In this document: positions 34,796-43,664 of the stretch, piece after piece
Layout: every line of letters starts with the position of its first letter
How positions within the stretch are numbered: position 1 is the first letter of the stretch
Source: Gelidibacter pelagius
Lineage (GTDB): Bacteria > Bacteroidota > Bacteroidia > Flavobacteriales > Flavobacteriaceae
DNA length: 64,000 nt
Assembly (NCBI RefSeq): GCF_017581925.1
Contig: NZ_JAGEVG010000008.1
Span: 1 to 64,000, forward strand
Direction: 5' to 3'
Program-made: the position numbers and the translations under genes
The notes under the pieces: model-generated
What the model was told of the DNA's origin: nothing
The model's input: only the letters and a program-made list of their open reading frames with translations
Database searches by the model: none

Positions 34796-35522
34796 CTATT
34801 GCCTCACTTTCTATTTTATAAGTTTTATTTTTCACATGTGATGAAATTTCCTGATGGGTTTTAAAATCGACGGGGACAAACTGAATACAATCTCCAGCTT
34901 TGGCAAAACAAGGTTGTTCTAATTTGGGATTGAAAAATGCTATTGGCGAATTTCCGATAATATTCCAGCCTCCGGGACTCGCCATGGGGTAAATTCCCGT
35001 TTGCTCACCACCAATTCCCACTGCTCCCATTTCAATATGCTGTCTTGGACTCTTCCTTCGTGGCATGAACAAACCCTTGTCCAATCCTCCCAAGTATAAA
35101 AAACCGGGAAGAAACCCAATGAAATAGACCTTATAAATGGCTTCAGAATGTAAACGGACAATTTCTGGAATTGACAGGTTTTTCTCTAATGAAAGTTCCT
35201 TTAGATCCAAAGCAAAACTGAGGTCATAACAAACTGGGATTTTCCATAATTTTTGGGGTCGAATTTCAAAATCCTGTCTTGAATCATATTTAGATTTCAA
35301 TGATGCAATTTGTGCATCTATATCGACACTATTAAATCCATAAGTAATTAAGATAGAACAATATGCACTGGTTATTTGAATGATTGATTCACTATCATTT
35401 TTTAATAAATAATTTTTGAACAATAGGACATCATTAAGGATTTTAGGTGAAATGTATGGTGGCCATTCCACTAAAATGGAAGTTTCTGAAAACCGCGAAT
35501 ATGTCAATTTAAATTTGTTCAA
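34788..35522 (-). CDS. pxpB: 5-oxoprolinase subunit PxpB
   Basis: A 244-residue KipI-family protein. The typical segment YFIGFLPGFLYLGGLD is followed by PRRKSPR and GAVGIGGEQTGIYPMASPGGWNIIG. It pairs with PxpC. The start is TTG at 35520-35522 (MNKFKLTYSR), 4 bases after the pxpA stop; no ATG is available nearby. It overlaps pxpC by 8 bp. Confidence 0.93.
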   Translation of the reverse strand: MNKFKLTYSRFSETSILVEWPPYISPKILNDVLLFKNYLLKNDSESIIQITSAYCSILITYGFNSVDIDAQIASLKSKYDSRQDFEIRPQKLWKIPVCYDLSFALDLKELSLEKNLSIPEIVRLHSEAIYKVYFIGFLPGFLYLGGLDKGLFMPRRKSPRQHIEMGAVGIGGEQTGIYPMASPGGWNIIGNSPIAFFNPKLEQPCFAKAGDCIQFVPVDFKTHQEISSHVKNKTYKIESEAIDG

Positions 35523-35526
35523 AATT

Positions 35527-36279
35527 CTATTTAATCTGTATCCCTTTTCTATTTAATTTTTCTGTCAGAACCTGTAAATGATGTTCGGCTTGAGGGTGAT
35601 CACCATGAATACAAATTGTATCTGCTTTGATGTATTTCTCGGCACTATTGATAGTCTTTACTTTGTGATGTTGTAACATAAAAAGAACATGGGCGCTTAA
35701 TTCGGCCGCATCCTCAATGAGTGCATTTGGATGTGATCTTGATACCAAGGTTAAATCCTCATTATAATTCCTATCGGCAAAAACCTCATATACAACCGTA
35801 ATACCGTTCTTTTCTGCCATTTTGGACACCATCGATCCAAATGGAGCATAAAGCTTGACTGACTTGTCGTAGTGCTTCATTAGAGAGATGACGACTTCAG
35901 CATAAATCTTCTCGGTATTGGCAAGATTATAGAGTGCGCCATGAGGTTTGATATGGTGTAGGGGTTCGTTTTTAGTTTTCAGAATCTTGACAAGATCGTT
36001 TACTTGAGATTTTAGAGATGCCAATAATTCTTCTGGAGAGATGTCCATTGGAAGTCGTCCAAAATTTGCTTTATCAGGAAAAGATGGATGCGCACCAATC
36101 TTAACCTCATGTTGTTTTGCCAATTTCACAACGGAGGTCATGGTCATTTCGTTTCCTGCATGTCCACCGCAGGCAATATTGCAGGAGGATAGATACGGCA
36201 TGAGTTGGCCTTCGTTATTGAGGCCTTCGCCGACATCGGCATTGAAATCTATAGATGTTATTTGGTTTTCTTTAGACAT
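35527..36279 (-). CDS. pxpA: 5-oxoprolinase subunit PxpA (LamB/YcsF family)
   Basis: A 250-residue protein with the family start SIDFNADVGEG, then SCNIACGGHAGN, GAHPSFPDK, HIKPHGALYN and ICIHGDHPQA. These histidines and aspartates form the putative active site. First gene of the pxpABC set; the gap to the Nramp-like gene upstream is 360 bp. Confidence 0.95.
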   Translation of the reverse strand: MSKENQITSIDFNADVGEGLNNEGQLMPYLSSCNIACGGHAGNEMTMTSVVKLAKQHEVKIGAHPSFPDKANFGRLPMDISPEELLASLKSQVNDLVKILKTKNEPLHHIKPHGALYNLANTEKIYAEVVISLMKHYDKSVKLYAPFGSMVSKMAEKNGITVVYEVFADRNYNEDLTLVSRSHPNALIEDAAELSAHVLFMLQHHKVKTINSAEKYIKADTICIHGDHPQAEHHLQVLTEKLNRKGIQIK

Positions 36280-36639
36280 TGATTTTTAATAGGATGCTGA
36301 TCTGCCCGTCCGTTCAGGATGATAACACTGGTGATTTACGCTGATTTTTTTAGATACTTACCGATAGAATCTATCGGGATCACAAATTGTCACTTACTGC
36401 TTTGATGAAACTTGGTGCTACCATTTCAAGATGATGATTTTCTAATAACTGGTTTTGGTGAGTATTTCACGAATTCGCAACTCATTATTTTACTTATCTG
36501 TGTCTTTTAGCCTCTGCGTTTATGCGCCTCTGCGAGAAGAGCTAAAAATCCATCATATTATGCCAATTTCACCAATTACTAACTATTCAACCGGAAATAT
36601 AAATTTTGGAATTATAAACTCCGTCTCTGTGAGAGAATT
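36280..36639. other. intergenic region between the Nramp-like gene and pxpA
   Basis: No gene is supported. It contains scattered repeat-like phrases: a GCTGAT.../ACGCTGATTTTTTT pair near 36295-36350 and a CTCTGCG-containing segment (about 36512-36536) of the kind also seen near 48165. No clear terminator was found. Confidence 0.6.
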
Positions 36640-37866
36640 TTAAATCACACCAAACACCAATAGTATGCTCTTCGCACCTAAAAACACCGCCACTCCCACA
36701 ATAATACACCCAATGATATTCTGAATTATAGTATTCTTATACTTCCCTAAAATACTGGATTTATTCATTACCCACAATAAAAACCCCGCGATAATGGGCA
36801 ACAGCAATCCATTGGTGATTTGAGCAAATTTGATAATTTCAATAGATTTAAATCCGATGGACGAAAACAAAACACCCAAACCCAAAATGAACATCCAAAC
36901 CGCTCTAAACTGTTTAGATTTCATACTCGTTGACCAGCCCATACACCCAGTAGCTACGTAAGCCGCTGCCAAAGGCGCGGTAATGGCACTGGTGATTCCT
37001 GCTGCAAATAGGCCAATCGCCAAAAAATACTTAGCAAAACGACCAAATAAGGGTTCCAAGCCTTTGGCCAAATCGGCAGCACTAGAAATGTCCTGAGTGT
37101 CAATAGCAGCAGCCGAAATGATGATACTCATGGAAACAGTGCCGCCCAAAACGACAGCGATTATGGTATCCTTTCTTGCGTATTTTAAGTCGGATGCCTG
37201 ATGCCATTTTTCTTTTACCAGCGAGGCATGTAAAAACAAATTATAAGGCACGACCGTGGTTCCAATCAACCCGATAATCGTCAGTAAATTTTCCTCCGAA
37301 ACCTGAGGTACAAAAAGTCCGCTGAGAATATCTGAAAGATTTGGTTGTGTGATTATTGCAGTCACTAGAAAAGACATACTCATCAAAATGACCAACGATA
37401 CTAAAACTCGCTCCAGAACTTTATAATTCCCCACATAAAGCACTGAAAAGGCTATAATTCCAACGATAACACTCAATACATTCAAATTAAAACCGGAAAA
37501 AATCACTGTAGGATTTCCGAAAATTGTTTCCATTCCCAAAACGCCGCCACTGATATTTCCAGCTTCATACGCTGCATTGCCAATAACAATTGCTGAGAGA
37601 ATCAAAAGAATTGTAAGTCCTCTAAGTATCGGATTTTTAATTTCTGATCGAATAATTTCCGAAAGTCCCTTTTGTGAAATAAGGCCCAAGCGTGCGGACA
37701 TTTCCTGGAGAACAACGGTTGCCATGATGGACAAGCCCATGGCCCAAAGTAAGGCAAACCCGAAATTGACACCAGCTAAAGTGCAGACGGTTACTGTTCC
37801 TGGCCCTATAAAAGCTGCGGCAACTAAAGGACCAGGACCAATATTTTTAAACCAGTTTTTAATCAC
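36640..37866 (-). CDS. Nramp-family-like transporter with altered metal-site motifs
   Basis: A 408-residue LeuT-fold membrane protein with about 11 hydrophobic segments, resembling Nramp/MntH overall (GPGPLVAAAFIGPG near the start). The canonical TM1 metal motif DPGN is replaced by GPGT (Gly21-Thr24), and the TM6 MPH motif by VPY (Val206-Pro207-Tyr208). Thus the residues that bind Mn/Fe in true Nramps are missing, and another substrate is likely. The start is GTG at 37864-37866, overlapping the DUF2891 gene by 8 bp. Lying before pxpABC, it may import 5-oxoproline or a related compound, which is inference. Confidence 0.85.
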   Translation of the reverse strand: MIKNWFKNIGPGPLVAAAFIGPGTVTVCTLAGVNFGFALLWAMGLSIMATVVLQEMSARLGLISQKGLSEIIRSEIKNPILRGLTILLILSAIVIGNAAYEAGNISGGVLGMETIFGNPTVIFSGFNLNVLSVIVGIIAFSVLYVGNYKVLERVLVSLVILMSMSFLVTAIITQPNLSDILSGLFVPQVSEENLLTIIGLIGTTVVPYNLFLHASLVKEKWHQASDLKYARKDTIIAVVLGGTVSMSIIISAAAIDTQDISSAADLAKGLEPLFGRFAKYFLAIGLFAAGITSAITAPLAAAYVATGCMGWSTSMKSKQFRAVWMFILGLGVLFSSIGFKSIEIIKFAQITNGLLLPIIAGFLLWVMNKSSILGKYKNTIIQNIIGCIIVGVAVFLGAKSILLVFGVI

Positions 37867-38980
37867 GCGCTACAGTATTTAGCGCATAGATGGCAAAACT
37901 ACCTAACCAGTGACCTCCTTCATAACTATCTCCCACAATACTTGGCAGGGAATAAAGAATGTGAGCGTTGGCAATATTTTTCAGATGTGCATATTCCGGC
38001 AAGTCTTTAGAAATCTCATATAAACTCCATGCTCTCGAAAAATTGACTCCGTCAAGATGCACCAATTTCCCATCGGTTCTGTCGCTTACCTTTCCAGTTT
38101 CCAAAGCAAAATTTCTGTCTTTTAATTGGGGAAGAAAATCAGATAACCAATTTTTAAACTCTTCTGCAGGAAGGATACGTTTCATCAAGGCAGCTTCTTC
38201 CAAACAAGGAGACAAGAAGTCAAAACCACTTGGCTCCCAGGTCAAAGGACAATTCGCATCTTTCAAATAAAAATCTTTTGATCGCTGCACGATTAAGGAT
38301 TTTAGTGTTTCGTTCCCAACAGAATTCGCATAATCATAAGCAAACGACAATCCGAAGGCCGTATTGGGATGTTCCCCAACCCGAATGGGATATTTGAGCT
38401 TTGGTAAAAATTCGATGTATTTTTCGACCATTAAATCGGTTAAAGGTTGCAAATTGGATTCCAGCTCCCTTGCCAACGGCGCATCCCATGTATGGAGCTC
38501 TTCTGCAAGTTTCAATAGCCAAGCCCAACCATAAGTACGTTCGTAAGTAGCGTTGTGTTTTCCAAAAAAATAATCCACTTCAATTTGAATATTTTCTTTG
38601 GATATGTTTTGCAACAACATCTGCTCAATATCTGCCTTTTTATCGAGCTCTGGAAACTGCTTCAACAAGCTCACTAAGCTCCAATGACCATGTACCGAAG
38701 AATGCCAATCAAAACACCCATAAAATGCGGGATGAAGGGCTTTAGGAGATTTTAAATCGCCGGCACTGCCGATGGTTTGATTGAGTTTGTTGGGGTATTC
38801 AACTTGCACACAATTAATGGGTAATTCTGCTAAGCGATTGGCTTCTTCCAAATGTAAGGTTGGGGCTTCAACGTGTACAATTTCTGGTTTTTCTTCTGCT
38901 ATGGGTTGTTCTTTTTCTTTGGAATTGTTGCAGGCAAAAAGGAGGAGAATTGGGATTAGGTATCTTAATGAGTGGATCAT
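37859..38980 (-). CDS. DUF2891 family lipoprotein
   Basis: A 373-residue exported protein: a signal peptide with lipobox LLFAC (Cys17) and an acidic linker to about residue 45. The DUF2891 body follows, recognisable from HPAFYGCFDWHSSVHGHW and the C-terminal GDSYEGGHWLGSFA, with an alpha-barrel-like helical pattern. Conserved His, Asp and Trp residues suggest a carbohydrate- or amide-related activity, but none is established. Its stop lies inside the Nramp-like gene, so the two are translationally coupled. Confidence 0.85.
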   Translation of the reverse strand: MIHSLRYLIPILLLFACNNSKEKEQPIAEEKPEIVHVEAPTLHLEEANRLAELPINCVQVEYPNKLNQTIGSAGDLKSPKALHPAFYGCFDWHSSVHGHWSLVSLLKQFPELDKKADIEQMLLQNISKENIQIEVDYFFGKHNATYERTYGWAWLLKLAEELHTWDAPLARELESNLQPLTDLMVEKYIEFLPKLKYPIRVGEHPNTAFGLSFAYDYANSVGNETLKSLIVQRSKDFYLKDANCPLTWEPSGFDFLSPCLEEAALMKRILPAEEFKNWLSDFLPQLKDRNFALETGKVSDRTDGKLVHLDGVNFSRAWSLYEISKDLPEYAHLKNIANAHILYSLPSIVGDSYEGGHWLGSFAIYALNTVARD

Positions 38981-39003
38981 AGTGAGCGTATTGATTTTTA
39001 TGT

Positions 39004-39060
39004 AATTAAAATTGTCTTTTTGATAATGAGATTAACTTTGTTGAACCTAAAGGTTTCCTG
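39004..39060. repeat. duplicated comM downstream flank, copy A
   Basis: 57 bases that match 39242-39298 with only two differences and no gap. Copy B lies directly downstream of comM, copy A beside the comM remnant. Confidence 0.9.
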
Positions 39061-39081
39061 TCTTCACAGGAATTTGGTCAG

Positions 39082-39209
39082 ACTTCGGTGTTGAATGGCA
39101 CTTCTGATATGGACGCCACTCAAATATTCAACGTCTACTATATTGACAAAAATTCTTAACACTTTGAAAATTCCGTTACTGCCTCGATCGGAAAGACTCA
39201 TATTTAAGG
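39082..39209 (-). pseudogene. decayed 3' fragment of a comM-like gene
   Basis: Aligns in the same orientation to the last part of comM (39363-39485). Shared blocks include CTTCGGTRTTGAATGGC, CTGATATGG, TCAAAT..TTCAAC, TTCTT..ACTTT and CTCGA..CGAAAGA. There are many substitutions and small indels and no open frame. It is the remnant of a tandem duplication or of a rearranged comM. Confidence 0.75.
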
Positions 39210-39241
39210 ATTTGATTATAGGTGAACGATTTTTTTTATAG

Positions 39242-39298
39242 AATTAAAATTATCTTTTTGATCATGAGATTAACTTTGTTGAACCTAAAGGTTTCCTG
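39242..39298. repeat. duplicated comM downstream flank, copy B
   Basis: Counterpart of 39004-39060, 37 bases past the end of intact comM, with 55 of 57 positions identical. Confidence 0.9.
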
Positions 39299-39335
39299 CC
39301 TTCGCCTGTCTGCCGGACAGGCAGGCAGGAATTAG

Positions 39336-40874
39336 TCAGCCTAACCATCCTTCTCTGTCCAAACTTCGGTATTGAATGGCTTCACTGATATGGCCCCCAT
39401 TCAAATCTTCAACACCTTCTAAATCAGCGATGGTTCTTGAAACTTTTAGGATCCTGTCGTAGGCTCGAGCCGAAAGATTTAAGCGTTCCATAGCTGTTTT
39501 TAAAAGATTCTTTGAGGCGTCGTCCATCACACAGTGCTGACGGATTTGTTTGCTGCTCATCTGCGCATTGTAATGAACATTTTCATTCGCTTCAAAGCGT
39601 TTGGTTTGTCGCTCTCGGGCCATGGTCACACGTTTTCTGATTTCGATGGAAGATTCGCCTTTACGCTCATCCGATAATTTCTCAAAAGGTACTGGCGTCA
39701 CTTCAATATGAATATCGATACGGTCCAAGAGTGGCCCTGAAATCTTACTTAAATAACGCTGCATTTCTGCTGGCGAAGAGGTTACCGGGGCATTCGGATC
39801 ATTGAAATAGCCACCCGGACTCGGATTCATACTCGCTACCAACATAAATGACGAGGGATAGGTGACCGTAAATTTTGCGCGTGAAATGGTCACCTCCCGA
39901 TCTTCCAAAGGCTGGCGCATAACTTCCAAAACATCGCGTTTGAATTCAGGCAATTCGTCCAAAAACAGGACGCCATTATGAGATAGTGAAATCTCTCCGG
40001 GTTGCGGGTAACTCCCCCCACCAACAAGGGCGACGTTCGAAATTGTATGGTGAGGACTTCTAAACGGTCGTTGCGACATTAATCCCGTATTATCCTTGAC
40101 ACGTCCAGCTACCGAGTGGATTTTAGTGGTTTCCAATGCTTCGCGTATGGTCATGGGTGGCAAAATACTTGGCAAGCGCTTGGCCAACATGGTTTTTCCT
40201 GCGCCTGGAGGACCGATCAGAATGATATTATGTCCGCCAGCCGCCGCAATTTCCATACACCGTTTGATGGATTCCTGACCCTTCACATCCGAAAAATCAA
40301 ATTCTGGAAAATCTAAACTTTTATAAAACTCTTCTTGAACATTAATGATGGTGCGCTCTAATGGCTCATTTTTATCAAAAAAATCGATGACCTGCTTAAT
40401 GTTTTCAACACCATAAACCTCTAAGTCTGAAACGATGCCCGCTTCTTTCGCGTTCTGCATCGGAAGGATAAAACCTTTATAGCCTTCCTCCTGTGCTTTA
40501 ATAGCTATGGGCAATGCACCTTTGATAGGTTGCAAATTGCCATCCAAGGACAATTCGCCCATAATCAAATACTCCTCTAAATTCTCGGCCTGAATCTGTC
40601 CAGTGGCGGCCAAAATCCCAATGGCCAAAGTCAAATCATAGCTGGAGCCTTCTTTGCGTAAATCGGCGGGAGACATGTTGATGATGATTTTCTTTCCAGG
40701 GATTTTATACCCGTTATTTTGAAGGGCCGCGGCAATCCGAAAATTACTTTCTTTTATGGCATTGTCCGGTAAGCCTACAAGGTGGTAGCCAACGCCGTTA
40801 TCCACATTGACCTCAACGGTTATGGTTGTTGCCTCAACGCCAAAAACGGCACTTCCGAAAACTTTTTTGAGCAT
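39336..40874 (-). CDS. comM: YifB/ComM family Mg-chelatase-like AAA+ ATPase
   Basis: A 512-residue protein. The N-terminal Lon-protease-like (ChlI) domain begins [15 protein letters not shown]. It includes [11 protein letters not shown] and [15 protein letters not shown], followed by a AAA+ module with Walker [10 protein letters not shown], Walker [12 protein letters not shown] and the FRSPHHTIS segment, and a C-terminal Mg_chelatase_C domain. ComM is a helicase-like factor that helps branch migration during natural transformation in other bacteria. The frame runs 79 codons further upstream into repeat-rich DNA; the start at 40872-40874 matches the family. Confidence 0.92.
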   Translation of the reverse strand: MLKKVFGSAVFGVEATTITVEVNVDNGVGYHLVGLPDNAIKESNFRIAAALQNNGYKIPGKKIIINMSPADLRKEGSSYDLTLAIGILAATGQIQAENLEEYLIMGELSLDGNLQPIKGALPIAIKAQEEGYKGFILPMQNAKEAGIVSDLEVYGVENIKQVIDFFDKNEPLERTIINVQEEFYKSLDFPEFDFSDVKGQESIKRCMEIAAAGGHNIILIGPPGAGKTMLAKRLPSILPPMTIREALETTKIHSVAGRVKDNTGLMSQRPFRSPHHTISNVALVGGGSYPQPGEISLSHNGVLFLDELPEFKRDVLEVMRQPLEDREVTISRAKFTVTYPSSFMLVASMNPSPGGYFNDPNAPVTSSPAEMQRYLSKISGPLLDRIDIHIEVTPVPFEKLSDERKGESSIEIRKRVTMARERQTKRFEANENVHYNAQMSSKQIRQHCVMDDASKNLLKTAMERLNLSARAYDRILKVSRTIADLEGVEDLNGGHISEAIQYRSLDREGWLG

Positions 40875-41244
40875 AGCAGGATTGGTTTGGTTAAATGTAT
40901 GAAGAATGCCTCTAACTTCAAAGTCGAAAGTTTGAAGTGGGGTTCCTTCTTGTTGAAAACACCGAAATTGGCAGTCACTTATATACAACAAAAAGGAAAG
41001 ATTCGTAACATTAGCCACTCGATTTCGGTTAAGAATATATTTCAAATACAAAAACTTAACCGCAAAGGAACGCAAGGAAAATCGCAAAGAATGCAAGGTT
41101 TCAAAAAACAAATAGAGTAAAGTAATACGAGCTTGGCGTAACCCTTCGTGACTTTTCCTTTAAAAAATATATCTTGTTAACTTTAGATTTTTCGATATTA
41201 TATTTCCTACTGATTAGTTACTAAGATTCCAATTATCCCTAAAT
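40875..41244. other. intergenic region upstream of comM
   Basis: No gene is supported. It contains a direct repeat of about 17 bases (CGCAAAGGAACGCAAGG at 41061, CGCAAAGAATGCAAGG at 41083) and otherwise AT-rich sequence. The end of the patatin operon lies at its right side without a clear terminator hairpin. Confidence 0.6.
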
Positions 41245-42399
41245 CTACTTATTCGGATCCAAAACCACCGAACTGTCAAAATCCAATCCCCATTGGATCC
41301 CAAAAAGCGCTACGGTTGACCCTTCGCTCCTAAAGTTTTTTCCGAAGCCACCGTTTATCGTAAAGGCCTCACTGATTTTATATCTGATGCTACCTATGGA
41401 GCGTTCTTCGTTATTGTTTTCTGAATCTCTTGCAATGTATTCATAGCCAAAAGACAGCTTATCCAATTCCAAAGCAATCTTAGCCCCGTAGTCGGTGGCA
41501 TTTTCAATTCTTAAATCGCCAGAATCCGGATCTAGATTTAAGCCATCCCTAAGGTATCTGAATACGCCATAAACATGAACATGGCTTTGTTTTCCAATGG
41601 TTGGGGTATAAAATGCCAGATCGCCCGTGGCCCAAACACCCAGTCGTCCAAAGGCATCATCCATATCCTGACTTTTATCGCCCATAAAATGACTGTAAGC
41701 AACGGCCACATCCAACGCAAAAAATGGTTTTCGCTGCAGGGATTGCTCAAAATTTTGAACTATGGTCTGGTAACCTTCCAAGCTGGTGATGGCGGTGTTT
41801 ATCTCCGATAGACTTAAACTTGGGTTTGCAAAGATCGCAATGACTTCAGGGCTTGACATAAATTGCTCATACGAAGTATATTGAGATTTAATATCGGCTA
41901 ATTGATTTTTGGATTTAACCGACAACAACCGTGTTCTCGCACCAACTGAGACATAAGATTGTGGTACTTCAAAGACATCAAAGATACCGTTCATCAAGGC
42001 CAAAGAAACAGATGCTTTTTTCCAAGCATCTCCAAATATATTATAACGGGTATAATCATTGGCACTTATATGCTCTCCTTCAGGTTTATCTGTTTTAAGA
42101 TTATTATATTTAAAGAAGTTCATCTTTTCTCGTTTCACATACCAATACGGTTGAAATTCCACAGCGTAATTGTTGTTTCCCAATCCGTCCTTACCATTTC
42201 CTGAAAATGCATTGATCGTCTGAATAGAAAATGCCTGGATATTGTCGGGGACAATAATATTGGAAGGTGCAATATCCATTAATACAAAAGCTGGAGAATT
42301 TGGAGGCGCGAGGTTTTTCAGCCCAACTGTCGGACTCGTATCCGATTGTGCAACCAATATCGATGTTACCAGAAGACTCAAAAATTTTAAATAGTACAT
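41245..42399 (-). CDS. secreted beta-rich protein, probable outer-membrane barrel
   Basis: A 384-residue protein with a signal peptide (residues 1-17, ..TSILVAQ). The mature part alternates short amphipathic strands ending in aromatic residues (for example VHVYGVFRYLRDG, LSFGYEYIARDS, AFTINGGFGKNF), and the final strands resemble an outer-membrane barrel, although the C-terminus (..VVLDPNK) is not the classical aromatic end. I know no family for it. It is the last gene of a four-gene operon, 10 bp after the 133-residue gene. Confidence 0.72.
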   Translation of the reverse strand: MYYLKFLSLLVTSILVAQSDTSPTVGLKNLAPPNSPAFVLMDIAPSNIIVPDNIQAFSIQTINAFSGNGKDGLGNNNYAVEFQPYWYVKREKMNFFKYNNLKTDKPEGEHISANDYTRYNIFGDAWKKASVSLALMNGIFDVFEVPQSYVSVGARTRLLSVKSKNQLADIKSQYTSYEQFMSSPEVIAIFANPSLSLSEINTAITSLEGYQTIVQNFEQSLQRKPFFALDVAVAYSHFMGDKSQDMDDAFGRLGVWATGDLAFYTPTIGKQSHVHVYGVFRYLRDGLNLDPDSGDLRIENATDYGAKIALELDKLSFGYEYIARDSENNNEERSIGSIRYKISEAFTINGGFGKNFRSEGSTVALFGIQWGLDFDSSVVLDPNK

Positions 42400-42409
42400 A
42401 GGTCTCGTT

Positions 42410-42811
42410 TTAAGTTAGTTCAATAACACTCTCTAAAACACAGGTTTTTGTCTCATAAAATGCTTTCAATTTAAATGGCATAATGTAAGGGCCATCATCG
42501 CCGCCATTGACACTAGACTCATAAGTGTCTTCCACTTGTTTTATGGCTAGGTTAAAAGTTTTCTCATCGGGGAACTTATTAAAAAACCTCAAAAAAGTAA
42601 GAACCCTAAAAACCGTTCCATTCACAGGATTTCCACTGTCCAATTGTTTCCAGCCTGTTTTTTGGGTGGGGTCAAAAGGTGGAATGGAACTATAAAAAGC
42701 TTTGTCGTTAATAGAATGATATAAAAATGCATAGCTCATGGGTATGGCTTCAGTTTGAATTGCCACTTTTAGTTTTATGGGAGCGTTTGTCCCTACATGA
42801 TAAGACTCCAT
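42410..42811 (-). CDS. hypothetical protein, 133 residues
   Basis: Small protein without signal peptide or membrane segment. The N-terminal part looks like beta strands (APIKLKVAIQTEAIP), the middle has FRVLTFLRFFNKFPDEKTF, and the end is a strand pair (FKLKAFYETKTCVLESVIEL). I do not recognise it. It lies 4 bp after the extensin-like gene and 10 bp before the beta-rich protein gene, so it belongs to the operon and may be an accessory, chaperone or immunity-like protein, which is speculation. Confidence 0.68.
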   Translation of the reverse strand: MESYHVGTNAPIKLKVAIQTEAIPMSYAFLYHSINDKAFYSSIPPFDPTQKTGWKQLDSGNPVNGTVFRVLTFLRFFNKFPDEKTFNLAIKQVEDTYESSVNGGDDGPYIMPFKLKAFYETKTCVLESVIELT

Positions 42812-42815
42812 ATTT

Positions 42816-43664
42816 CTATTTCTTTTGTGATTTATGATTATAGGATTTTAGTACATCATCAATTACAGATTCCAAATCATGGTCATCCTTAATGCTATTG
42901 ATCCAGTTTGAGGTGTCCATATTATCTAAAAAGGAATTCAATGCTTGTCTCACTTCTTGCTTATTGGCAGTTGGTAAAGTTTCTATCACAGCTTCCAAGT
43001 TAGCGAGCAATTGGATTGGGGTAACTTTGTCTTCACTTAGTTTAAAAGCGATTTTAGCAGTCATGTCCAGAAATTTTAAATAGTTGACTATGGTCGTAAT
43101 GGGTTCTGTAATTTTCAGTCGTTGAAAGACTTCCTTTGTAAATCCTCTGGTCTGTGGACCGGAAATACCGTCGATAATTACTGATTTCCCATAGATATAC
43201 TTTAGTACCATCTGAAGGTAAAGGGTTTCTGATTTTGAAGATTCGTGATAATCGACCGAAACGCTCGTATCTAAATGCCAATGGTCTGCATGATTTGGAT
43301 AGAGATGGTTCAGGACAATTCCGAAGTGTTTCCGAAGGATGGATTCGATACCCAAATAGAGCAATTTTTGGTGGACAAAGTTTAAGGTGACCAATGTTTT
43401 ATCCTTCCAAAATATGGCATCCAAATCGAAGGCCTGGCCGTGGCCATGCTGTCCCGATTTTGCAACAAAAATCCCTGCAGTTGTTATGGCTTCAGGCGGC
43501 CCCAAAGGACAGAGCGTAAAGACTTCATCAAAAGCGCTTTCAAGAACCTTTAAAAATTTATTCTCTATCATAAAATTGCGCTGTTCGCCAATGGTTCCGT
43601 AAGGATGACTGGTCAATCTGGCATAATGTAACGGTATGCCGTTAATGGAATTAATTGATTTCAT
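42816..43664 (-). CDS. extensin-like / M15-type peptidoglycan-acting protein with PG-binding domain
   Basis: A 282-residue protein. An extensin-like C-terminal (M15/DacB-like zinc peptidase) core is shown by HGHGQAFDLD (His73/His75, Asp80/Asp82) and NHADHWHLD (His125, His128, His130). A PG_binding_1-like unit follows (about 145-182, with IIDGISGPQT). The remaining 100 residues are helical. There is no signal peptide or membrane segment, so delivery to the cell wall would need another route. Its ATG overlaps the lipase stop by 4 bases (ATGA). Confidence 0.78.
   Translation of the reverse strand: MKSINSINGIPLHYARLTSHPYGTIGEQRNFMIENKFLKVLESAFDEVFTLCPLGPPEAITTAGIFVAKSGQHGHGQAFDLDAIFWKDKTLVTLNFVHQKLLYLGIESILRKHFGIVLNHLYPNHADHWHLDTSVSVDYHESSKSETLYLQMVLKYIYGKSVIIDGISGPQTRGFTKEVFQRLKITEPITTIVNYLKFLDMTAKIAFKLSEDKVTPIQLLANLEAVIETLPTANKQEVRQALNSFLDNMDTSNWINSIKDDHDLESVIDDVLKSYNHKSQKK

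Larger units (their letters stand above)
38981..39335. other. intergenic region with decayed comM copy
   Basis: No intact gene. It holds a partial duplicate of the comM 3' end and of its downstream flank (listed separately), plus a CCTGTCTGCCGGACAGG palindrome (about 39305-39321) that separates flank from gene in the intact copy. Confidence 0.75.

Noticed and set aside
40875-41111. In-frame upstream extension of comM
   Set aside because: The added residues come from repeat-rich intergenic DNA, and [12 protein letters not shown] is the family start.
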